Assembly: GCA_043228905.1 (NCBI GenBank)
Contig: JBHGNT010000007.1
Coordinates: forward strand, 186,001 to 250,000
Source of the DNA: Azolla caroliniana
Lineage: Eukaryota > Polypodiophyta
Direction: 5' to 3'
Length of the DNA: 64,000 nucleotides
The notes below the pieces were generated by a model. It was not told the origin of the DNA. It saw only the letters and a program-made list of their open reading frames with translations, and did not search any database. Below are positions 55,113 to 64,000 of the stretch, in pieces (position 1 is the stretch's first letter; every line of letters starts with the position of its first letter). A program made the translations under genes and the position numbers.

Positions 55113-56657
55113 ACGGTACGTCGGTACCACGGGAGAGGGTGCGGAGTAAACCGCCCTCTCGGCATGCGGAAAAGGACGACCCGGGACAGGGTCGGGAATA
55201 CAAACGGGTCGGCGGCCTACGGAGGATCCTTCACACCGGTTCTAGAGACTTCGGCAGTCGGCAACGCGGTCGACATAAGACCAAGATACTGATGGTGGCG
55301 GCGAGGTGACGAAGGCAAGGGCTACGGGTCGGCGGCCTACGAAGGATCCTTCACACCAGTTCTAGAGACTTCGGCAGTCGGCAACGCGGTCGACATAAGA
55401 CCAAGATACTGACGGTGGCGGCGAGGTGACGAAGGCTATGGGCGTAAGGAAGTCCGGTCCTATGGGATCCCCACACTTAACCGGAGACCGGTTGTTCGGC
55501 CAACGGGGCAACGTAAGACCGAGGGAGAAGGAAGGTGGCGGCGGGAAACGGGACCCGACTACGCGGAAGACACGAGGAGAGTCCGGGAGGGACTCAAACA
55601 AAAGACACCCGAGTTTCGGCAAGCAAAGAAACGAAGTCCGGTCCTATGGGACCCTCACACCGATCCGGAGACTCCGGCTGTTCGGCCAACGTGGCAACGT
55701 AAGACCGAGGGAGAAAGACGGTGGCGGCAGGGAACAGGACCCGACGACACAAGGGAGGTGCCGGGAACGAGGTGACCAAGTGCCTAGTGGACTGCACAAG
55801 GTCGGAGTCAAGGAATGGCAAGAGAGGCCGGAGGAGGATCCTCCACACTCGCTTCGTAGATCTCGGTGGCTCCGTTGAAGTAGCGAAGACTGACACGGCA
55901 AGCCCGGGGTGACAAGCTGGTGGGGGCGAGGGGACGACGGCAAGCGGAAGACTCAGGACTTATCGTGGCAGCACGAAGACGGGAAGGGCCAAGCGGGCTA
56001 CTACGGGGTGTTCCTCGGATACAAAGGACACCGGTATGAGGGTAAACGACGATGCACGATCTGGCCAAAAAGGGGGCCGACGAGGCGTGCAATAAACGGA
56101 GTGCGACATGAGCGGTGCCAAACAACGGGCGAGGGAACATGGCACACGGAGGTGCCGAAGCGGAAAGGCGAGCGCGGAGATAGGTTGCGCGGTTCAGAGG
56201 TAGCGCGGGAAAGGACCCTCCACACCATTCCGGAGACCATGGCGGTTCGAGCCGACGTGGCGACGTAAGACCATGGAGAAGGAAGGTGGCGGCGAGAGGA
56301 CGAGGGCAACACGAAACGACATGGGACGGCAATCAGGACGACGCGAATGATCAACGGAGGCCAAGCGGGCCACTACAGGCATGCCTCGAGCGGAGGACAT
56401 CACGCCTACGGCGGGAAGCGGGGCATTCATACGGCCAAACGAGGGCCAACGGAAGTACGAGTACTACGAAGATCGCGGCAGAGGAACCATCAGCGGGTCA
56501 AACGAGCCTACGGGGAGGCGTGCGCGAAGGAAGACTCGGAGCCAACGGATCAAACCGGCAGCGAGCCGAGATGCGGATCACGGGAGACCGGTTTCTCGCC
56601 GGCCGAAATCTCTCACCCTTCAACCAGATTTGGCACGTACCGGTGGACGTGCAGTTA
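55113..56657 (+). repeat. Element D noncoding repeat region, right part
   Basis: Two near-identical 120-bp units start at 55206 and 55326 (GGGTCGGCGGCCTACG). A second family with ~184-bp period starts at 55450 and 55634 (AAGTCCGGTCCTATGGGA...CAACGTAAGACCGAGGGAGA) with a more distant copy near 56220-56300. Open frames here are repeat by-products. No protein domain was found on either strand. Confidence 0.75.
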
Positions 56658-56669
56658 GGTGGGGGCGGA

Positions 56670-57239
56670 TGTCGTGAAGAATTTCGGCAAGAGGCGGAAA
56701 CCGAGAAACATTGGCTACATCAGCGGGGTGCAGCGTGTGTACACACCCATGTACATTTTGTGTGAATATCGAGGGCGCCTTTATGGCGCCGAAGAGTAGT
56801 TAAGTCGGGACAGACAATCCCATGTAAGTCGGGATTGTCCCACATTGTAACGCATCCCTTTCCTTGTTCTATAAAAGGAAGGGAACGCCCTTTGTGAAAG
56901 GGTTGCCTATTTTGTGTGAGTAAGGTATACCACTTAGTCGAGGGTTCTCCTTCTTCCCATTTCGTTTTAGGGTTAGGGTTTCGGTTAGGGTTTTCTTCTT
57001 GGGTTTTCCTTTAGGGTTTTCATATAGTCGTTTGGTGCGGCCATGGCGGCCACCATTGTTGTAATCATTCATTTCTTAATAGAACTTCTTGTTGAGTATC
57101 TTGATTGCATCTTCTTCTTCTTCTATCATAATGTCATATTCGTTCTTTTCTCCTCTTGAGCTAATCTTTCTCCTCCACTCCCTAGTCCAAGACCCTCGTG
57201 GTCCCGCCCTTCTACACGCACGCGCGTAACAACGCGATA
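56670..57239 (+). mobile_element. Element D 3' LTR
   Basis: 570 bp, same layout as the 5' LTR, including the TATA box near 56873 and the telomere-like cluster near 56965-57030. The end reads CGATA instead of CGACA (C-to-T). Confidence 0.92.
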
Positions 57240-60200
57240 GCGGACTTCGGAGAAAGGATCGGGTCGGATCAGAAGGCCCGCATGGATACAAAGTACAAGA
57301 CTGTGGACCGGAAGGTGAGGCCAGTTGCGGCACCCTTGCCAAAGGGCAACGAGGAGCGGATAAAAGGGGTCGTGTCGGACCCAAGTTTACGGAATCCGGC
57401 TGGCATAGGGCACCGGTTCACCGGCATAACGCTACGGGAGCTCAAGGTCGGTGGGGGTGGCTTTCTACTGCCGGTGGAGGAGAACAGGTTTCGGAGAATG
57501 CTCAGAAGGCATGGGAAAGCCTTCGCGTTCTCGCCGGAGGAGATCGGGTGCGTGGACCCGACGATCGTCGAACCGATGGTGATCTTCACGGTACCGCATG
57601 TACCGTGGAATCTCAAACCGATTCTGGTGCCGAGAGCTCACATCCCGAAGTTGATGGAGCTTCTGAAGTAAAAGGTGGAGATGGGCATCCTCGAACCGTC
57701 GAGTGCCCCGTATTCGAATCGGTGGTTTACGGTGTCGAAGAAGAATGGCACGCTGCGCTTCATTCAGGACCTGCAATCGGTTAACAGGGTGACCATCCGT
57801 AATGCAGGAATCGGACCGACCATAGACGAGTTCGCGGAGGCCTTCGCTGGGAGGTCGATCTATTCGGTCGGTAACTTATACTCGGGGTACGACCAGTTCC
57901 AGCTAGCCGTGGAGAGCAGGGATATCACGACGATGCGAACCCCTCTCGGCCTAGTATGGATGTGTACCCTACCACAAGGAGGGACGAATTCGGTGGCACA
58001 TATGGTGAACGCAATGAACAAGGTGTTGAGGGACTGCATCCCGAACATCACCATGCCATTCTTGGAGGACATCCCGATAAAGGGGTGTCCGGTGGAAGAT
58101 GCGGACGAGGCTATCGGGCCGGACGGATGCCGAAGGTTCGTCGTGAACCACATCAACGACTGCGAGAAGGTGCTGCAGAGGCTCGAAAACGCACGACTCA
58201 CCTTCTCCGGAGAAAAATCGACGTTCGGACAGTCGGAGATCTTGGTGGTCGAACACCTGTGCGGGCCCTACGGTAGGAAACCGTCTCCGGCAAAGGTAGA
58301 GGCCATCTCCGCGATGAGGGACGATTGCGGGTCGGTCACGGAGGTCCGCAGATTCTTGGGAGCATGCGTGTTCTACCACATCTGGATTCCGCACTACGCG
58401 CATGTTGCGGAGCCTCTCTACGGGCTATTGAAGAAAGGGTGTGAGTTCGAGTGGAGGACGGAGCACACGGAATCGGTCCGGAGACTAAAGGAGGCGCTTA
58501 CGGTAACGTCGGCCCTCCGTAAAGCGCTTTACGGCAAGGGTGTCCCCATTTGCGTGATGGTGGACACGAACCCGACCGAGATCGGGTGGGTAATCAGTCA
58601 GGGGGACAAGGACGGCGTGCGATTCCCGATCCGGTTCGGGGCGAAGGTATTGAGCGAGCGGCAGCGAGGAAACGCCCAAGTTAAGCGCGAGCTTTGGGGT
58701 ATCGTCTCGGCAGTCAAGGCCGACAAGGACTATCTGATCAGGACGGAGGTGATCATCGAGACGGACTTCCTGCCGATACTCGGCATGGTTTCCGGATGCG
58801 CGACGCCGGACCTAGCAATGCTCCGGTGGATAGCATACGTTAAGTCCCTGAACCCAGAGATACGGCACATCTCCGGAAACGATAACGTCATGGCCGACAT
58901 GCTTTTGAGAGCGAGGTTCAACGACGAAGGCGGCATGGTTTCAGATGACAAAGAGGTCGGCGAGGACTTCTTTGGGTCGGCTAACATGACGACAAGGAAA
59001 GGGGACACTCCGGCGCTCAACGAATTTGACGAAAGCAGGTACGACAGGGAGCGGCTCCAAATCGGGAGGTTCCTACGGACGATGACGCCGAACACAGCAT
59101 GGACGAGAGAAGAGGTGAGCCGGGTACGGAAGAAGGTGTACCGATTCTTCCTGCGGGACGAGTGCATATGGAGGCACCCAAAGAAGAGAAACGGCATCCC
59201 GCTCCGAGTGGTGGCAAAGAAAGAAGAACAGGAGGAACTATTGGCAGCATTTCACGAGAGTCCCTAGGCTGGACACCGCGGAACGTGGGCCACGTTCGAG
59301 AAGCTGAAGGAGAAGTACTGGTGGTCGGGGTTGTACCAGGACGTGCATCGGTTCGTAACGACTTGTGAAAGCTGTCAGATGCACTTCGTAGTCCGACATC
59401 AAGACGAGCTACACCCGACTTACCCGCCTGAGGTCCATTTCAAGTGGATGGTGGACTTGGTGATGATGCCGATGGGAGTAGGACAGATGCGATACCTGGT
59501 GCTTGCGCGGGAAGACTTAACGAACCAGGTGGAAGGTCGTGCACTGCAGAACAAGACAACCGCGGCGGTATGCCGGTTCCTGATCAAAGAGGTAGTGTGT
59601 TGGTACGGGTGCGTCGGGAGGATCGTGGCGGACCGGGGAAAACTAGATGCGCGAGAAGCTGAGGAGTTGTTCGACCGGCTAGGCGTCAAACTCTCCCTCA
59701 CTACGGCGTACAATCTGGAGGCGAACGGGAAGGTAGAACGTGGGCACGGGCTAATCGTAAAGGCGTTGGTGCGTGCATGCGGAGGGCAGGTCGGGAATTG
59801 GTTGCGGCTCCTTCCTTACGCACTATCGGCAAACCGAACTACGCACAGTTCGGTGACAGGGTTTATGCCGGCAGAGTTGATGTACGGACAGAAGCCGATC
59901 ATGCCGGTGGAACGGACAGTTTCTTCATGGGCGGCGGTAGATTGGAAGGATGACATGAGCCGGGAGGAGTTGCTGGTGGTGCGGATTCGGCAACTCGAGC
60001 GGAGGCCGAAGGACATAAAAAGGGCGAAGGAAAAGCTGCGGGCGGCAAGGGAGCGGAACAAGACCCGGTTCAACCGGACACACCAGTTGCGACCGAAGAA
60101 GATCGAGGAAGGTGACTGGGTCTTGGTGTACGACAGCAGCCTTGATAATCAGCACAAGGCGGTGCGAAAGTTTGCTAGGAGGTGGTTCGGGCCCTACACG

Positions 60201-60389
60201 GTGACGAGCGCAAACGACAACGGCACGTACCACCTCGCAAAACTCGACGAAACACGGCTAGCAGTGCCGGTTGCCGGGAAGCAGGTCAAAGCGTTCAAGA
60301 AGCGGTTCGAAGACGAGTCGGAGCCTGCGAGCGGGAGCGACAACGACAATCGGTTCGGGCCCAGCGGGGAATCGGAGAGCGACGAGTGA
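57240..60389 (+). pseudogene. Gypsy B pol, main part
   Basis: Continues the pol of B cut at 45762 (MYEVIA | ADFGERIGSDQ). Open to a TAA at about 57669 (LMELLK), then 57675-59267 with RT (YSNRWFTVSKKNG, active site FLED instead of FLDD), RNase H and the start of integrase; a TAG in HESP; and 59331-60389 with integrase (CESCQMH, VADRGKLD, NGKVERGHG) and WFGPYTV near the end. Loss of the catalytic Asp alone would kill RT. Confidence 0.92.
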
Positions 60390-60458
60390 AGCCGGTTTTC
60401 TTCGGTATCTACCCGTCTCTAGCGCATGCCGGAGGATGCACGGTTTGGTGGGGGTGGA

Positions 60459-61016
60459 TGTCGCGAAGAAAACCAGCCATAGGCGGAATCGGACAAAAAG
60501 GCGCATGAACCGGCTCTTACACGGATGGACGCATGAATTGATATTTTGATATTGATTCATAAATGGATCGGCTGATCTAAATGCTAAGTAGTACACATTC
60601 ATTAGGGGATTGTGCGTATCTCTGTCAAAAGGGATAGGGAATAAAGTGATTTCACTAGGGGAAAAGGGCACCCCCTTTTGGGGAACTATTAAAGGAGAGG
60701 AGAGAAGGAGGAGAGAGATCGCGCGTTGGCGAGGACGAAGTGTTGCTGCAGAACCGAGCGCCGAGCTCTCTCTCCTCGAATCGTCGTTCTCTATGAGTGT
60801 CGGGAGTTCACGGCCTCTGCTTCGTGGATAGCTCGTGTGCTTCCAGCAGAGTCTCTCCCCTTCCCCTTTCCCCTTTTGTTTTCTTCGAGTCGTGTGGATG
60901 TCGTCGGTGTGCGTGAGTAGGACCCCGTGTCGGGTCCGTTACTGGGCTGTCGATTGTAAGCTATTGACTATAGTAATCGGATTCCTATTTTCCTTGCTCT
61001 TAATCTCTCTGTGTAC

Positions 61017-61069
<53 letters not shown>

Positions 61070-61139
61070 TTGTCTCTCCTTTGTCTGAGACCCCCGTGGT
61101 CCCGCCTCTTTCTACACGCACGCGCGTAACAACACAACA
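60459..61139 (+). mobile_element. Gypsy B 3' LTR
   Basis: 681 bp, preceded by the polypurine tract GGTGGGGGTGGA (60447-60458). Ends CGTAACAACACAACA. The (CT)n run at about 61022-61068 is shorter than in the 5' LTR. Confidence 0.92.
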
Positions 61140-61642
61140 CCCTTCGGTCCGCATCCCGAGCCAGTTTCGTCACCGACCGGCCGCCACCTCGCCAGTTGCC
61201 GTCGGTCCGGTTTTGGTTGGCCAAAACCTTTGCAAGTAACTAGGCCACACCCATTCATTTGATTAAGTTAGTTCAAGTCACCTTGAACTCTCTATGCTCT
61301 ACATATAGACACAAAATAATAGCTTTTGGCTTTGCTTTATATATTGTAGGATCCTTGTTTGTCCTATCTATGCGGGACATCTCACAGGTTTGTTTTTCTT
61401 TTCTTTTCTTTTCTTTTTTCTCGCAACTTCATCCCCACATAACTTCACACTTAGTTGACCATTTGTTATGTAGCAAAGTGCATTCAAAAGCTCTTCAAGA
61501 CCTCCATCTTTTTGTACCAAGATATTAAACTTATTTAAAATAGTATCTTCACTATTATTGTTTTATATTTCGTGAGAAGAACCACACTCGATTTCGTATG
61601 TTCCTCACCATTTTCACACCGTTGCCGAAAATCTTCACGACA
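61140..61642 (-). mobile_element. Gypsy solo LTR G, 5' portion (minus strand)
   Basis: In minus-strand sense this starts TGTCGTGAAGATTTTCGGC at 61642 and continues into the part at 29274-29882 once B is removed. Right of 61642 the ~360-bp array resumes. Confidence 0.65.
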
Positions 61643-62130
61643 CTACGAGATGGTGAGACTATTGATGTAAGACGATTTTCATGGTAATCTCCGAGATGGT
61701 TGATGCAGACAATGAATCATATTTTTAGTTTACATAGGGATGAGTGATGATGTTGGCAGGTGTTGAAGCATCTTTTCATGAGGAGAGGTAGAGAGTACAC
61801 TCATGTTGTTTTTGTAGGTACAAGATTTTGGTGATAATCGACGACAATGAGATGGTTGATGTGGACTTGAGGAAGCTAATTTCTTGTTTTTTTATCAGGA
61901 TGAGTGATGATGGTGTGGGGTTTGAAGCATATTATCATGAGGGTGAGGAAAAGGTTTTTTAGACTCATTCGTTGTTGTCAATACAGGATTTTGGTCGTAA
62001 TTGGTGAGTTGGCGAGACTATTGATGTACAAGATTTTGGTAATAATCGGCGACATCGAGATGGCTGATGTGGACTTGAGGAAGCTGATTTCCTGTTTTTT
62101 TTATCAGGATGAGTGATGATGGTGTGGGAG
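61643..62130. repeat. ~360-bp tandem array, right half
   Basis: Same repeat as 28205-29273 (GAGACTATTGATGTAAGACG, GTACAAGATTTTGGTGATAA at 61818, then a truncated further unit to about 62130). It shows that the array was one block before the 32-kb insertion. Confidence 0.85.
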
Positions 62131-62139
62131 TTGGTTATC

Positions 62140-62480
62140 TAAACCATATTTTTGCGGAATGAGAGTGATTGCATTTCATTCATTGGGACTTCCAAATGTT
62201 TGCAAAAAGATAGAAAAAACGGTATTGACAGCTTCAATTGGAAAAATGTTGCACAATATGCATATGGCTTGGCTGCCTTAGGTCATCAGTTATTCTCCTT
62301 GGGCCTGTCAGATATTCCCAAGGATTGATTAACACAACAATATAACAAATGCTCTTATGGATATGTATCAAGATATGGGAGATGCATTAGCATCACAATA
62401 TGGTGGATCTACTGCTCATAATGTTGTTTTTCTTGAGAGATATGGAAGGGAAACTCTCACTTTGGGAGCTAGAATTTAAT
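62140..62480 (+). pseudogene. SAC-domain phosphoinositide phosphatase fragment
   Basis: From 62224 the frame reads IDSFNWKNVAQYAYGLAALG, then HQLFSLGLSDIP. After a short frame break (62320-62341) it reads ALMDMYQDMGDALASQYGGS then TAHNVVFLER, to about 62440. This is the stretch that follows the catalytic CX5R(T) motif in plant SAC1-SAC5 (Fig4-like) lipid phosphatases. The motif itself is destroyed: Cys and Arg are lost (GIDSFNWKN). No other exon is visible nearby. It is a dead gene fragment, perhaps carried in by a transposon or a retrocopy. Confidence 0.75.
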
Positions 62481-64000
62481 TATTCCTTACATGTTGGGAG
62501 TAATGGTGATGATTCACATGCATATGGTGCTTGGTATAAGAAGTATATTTTGTTTTTGGAAAAATAAATAAATAAAATTGTAAGCTTATGGGCAGACAAG
62601 CTCAGGTTGTAGCCTTCGGGTGTTTTTCGTTAATACTACTAAAAAAATCTTTGAAGGAAAAAAAAAGGGAACCTTGAGTTTGTAGGATTTCTTCTAAGGA
62701 AGCCACATTAAGTTTCAGGGTTCTATCGGTTTGTTCTTGATAAGGTGGGTTGTCTATTTCGACCTCCTTTTTACTTATGTATACTAATGGAGCGAGGGGT
62801 AAGATAAGAGTAAATCTTTCTCTTGTTTCAATGAAACTCGCAAGAGTTGGGTTTTCCTTATCTTGGTTTTTTGCATGTCAGTCATCATGAATGACATGTG
62901 CATAATTTTGAATTTCTCACATTCCAACGTGAGGATTTGAATAAACCCCTGAGTGAGATGGTAAGATTGTGTATGGCAGGTAGTGTTTCATTTTATTTTG
63001 GTATGAACATACTATGCGTACTAGATTTGTTTTCTTTTTTGGGGCTTTTTCTTCATCTTTCTATTAATTATTGTTTGAGTGTTGAATTTGTGTTGCTCCA
63101 TGCTTTGAGCAATGCATTGGGCACTCATGCCTAAACATACTCCTACTTCTAATGACACAACAACCAACAACGCCAATCTTCTCTTTCATTCCTTTTACTA
63201 GAAATCATGTACTAAGTGGTCATGTTGTCCTAGCATGGCGGGGTCTAATGGTAGAAAATGGCGAAATAGGAACAACCATTGAAACAATGTAAATATGTAT
63301 CTATATGAAAAGAAAAATAAAATAACAAAAGGTAAATATTCAAATAGTTAATGTTGTTGGTTAGTGGGAAAAGGTGAAGGTTTTCAATCATAGTGTTTGT
63401 GTGCGGCATGGGAGTATTTTGACGGTTTTCTTCTTGAGTTTTTTCTCTCGGTATTAGGATTAGGAGTTGCACAGGAGACTGCCCTTAAGACACTCATCCA
63501 TTATTTTCTTCTGAGGTTTTCTTTTCCGTCACCTATTTTAGGGTTTCTCAGTGTTATCTGAGTTGAGTAAAACATGGATATTGGGCCATTTCTTCTCGAT
63601 TTTCATATTTCTATAGGGTTGGATCAAGGATAACTTGGTTCAACCAAAGCAACGTAAGAGGATATTATCAAAAAGTTGAAAGAGTTAAAAGGGGGTGTGT
63701 GGATTGTACATCAACAAAAGGCAGTGTAGTTGTAGGTCGTAGCCACCCCTCACCAAAACTAAAGAAATGTTCTTTTCCTACTATTAACCCATATTTTCTC
63801 CTAATCTAATTTCTTCACACCCTACGTTAAAAGGGTTTTCTCATCGTAATTGAATATTCATTGTAATAGATACATCTTAGTCTTAATCTTAAAATATCGT
63901 CTTCTGGCTATGTTGTGCAAAAGAGGGAGAGGGTGATTTGCAACATCGTCAACAAAGAGCGATCAAAAGGGGGTTGAATCCACAAGCACCCAGTGATTCC
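62481..64000. other. AT-rich intergenic DNA
   Basis: Short frames (62898-63134; 63245-63472 minus) have no recognisable domain. No RNA gene and no transposon with clear ends were found. Confidence 0.5.

Larger units (their letters stand above)
45763..57239 (+). mobile_element. Element D: non-autonomous Gypsy-like element with gag only
   Basis: LTRs 45763-46332 and 56670-57239, both 570 bp and about 2-3% different. Target duplication GCGG (45759-45762 and 57240-57243). Polypurine tract GGTGGGGGCGGA at 56658-56669. The LTR ends and PPT match the autonomous family; the primer site (46337-46354) matches the first 15 bases, then reads TAAA. The interior has a worn gag (46370-47698) followed by noncoding GC-rich repeats (47699-48119 and 55113-56657). 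There is no protease, RT, RNase H or integrase on either strand once E is removed. It therefore most likely moved with enzymes from relatives such as B, C or E. Element E is inserted at 48120. Confidence 0.88.
29883..61139 (+). mobile_element. Gypsy element B, outermost full element, carrying C, D, E and F
   Basis: Bounded by LTRs at 29883-30584 and 60459-61139, same orientation. Flanks are CCCGT and CCCTT, an imperfect target duplication. B's own internal DNA is in three pieces: 30585-31823 (primer site, gag), 44608-45762 (gag end, protease, start of pol) and 57240-60458 (pol, polypurine tract). The pieces line up with the continuous sequence of E without loss at the breaks, proving that C and D are insertions. 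B is dead: gag start lost, frame shifts, stops at 57669 and 59265, and FLED instead of FLDD in RT. Confidence 0.92.

Noticed and set aside
55909-56765. Overlapping plus-strand ORFs in the right part of element D
   Set aside because: Frames arise from GC-rich repeats, change between repeat units, and show no gag or pol motif.
29274-61642. DNA transposon bounded by 12-bp inverted repeats TGTCGTGAAGAT
   Set aside because: The inner sequences match Gypsy LTR ends (U5 and U3) and a TATA box lies at the expected place; the inverted ends are simply LTR termini.

Overview
The window is nuclear DNA of a land plant, most likely a flowering plant. The evidence is spliced genes with GT-AG introns, a nuclear gene for a plant-type mitochondrial ribosomal protein, a plant kinetochore gene, and dense LTR retrotransposons, one of which carries degenerate TTTAGGG (plant telomere-type) motifs in its LTR. 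The species cannot be named from the sequence.

Left arm (1-14.6 kb) is AT-rich and gene-bearing. It holds the last exon of a C2-domain protein (310-627), a ~177-bp tandem repeat (1033-1917), and a complete 13-exon CENP-O-like kinetochore gene (2831-9023; every exon phase closes and gives 359 residues). On the minus strand is a gene for mitochondrial ribosomal protein S31/bTHXm (13437-13778).

Middle left (14.67-28.1 kb) is a scrap yard of broken retroelements: Gypsy A (5' LTR and gag), a Copia LTR plus pol fragment, a minus-strand Gypsy gag, a minus-strand Copia (H) whose gag is split by a Gypsy solo LTR (K) that is itself split by a Copia solo LTR (L, perfect 5-bp target duplication), a Gypsy pol scrap, and a LINE 3' end.

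Right half (28.2-62.1 kb) is one large nest. A ~360-bp tandem array is interrupted by a Gypsy solo LTR (G). G is interrupted by Gypsy element B (LTRs 29883-30584 and 60459-61139). B contains Gypsy C (minus strand, 31824-44607) and Gypsy-like D (45763-57239). C contains a near-pristine Copia F (32429-37903) inside its 3' LTR, and D contains Gypsy E (48120-55112). LTR pairs have equal or near-equal lengths (F 680/680, C 792/792, D 570/570, E 635/635, B 702/681 because of a CT microsatellite). By eye their divergence rises from inside to outside, as nesting requires.

The most interesting content is the Gypsy family shared by A, B, C, D, E, G and K. Its LTR ends are conserved (TGTCG...CGACA). Its primer-binding site matches, as I recall it, the 3' end of plant tRNA-Trp. 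Gag-protease and RT-RNaseH-integrase lie in two overlapping ORFs with pol in the -1 frame. The RT active site reads FLDD and the protease DHGS. There is no chromodomain, and target duplications appear to be 4 bp. C looks intact with seemingly identical LTRs. D has the family ends, a tRNA-Trp-like primer site with an altered 3' end, and a gag, but no pol, so it looks like a non-autonomous partner. To the right of the nest is a decayed fragment of a SAC-domain phosphoinositide phosphatase gene (about 62.14-62.48 kb); the last 1.5 kb holds nothing I recognise.
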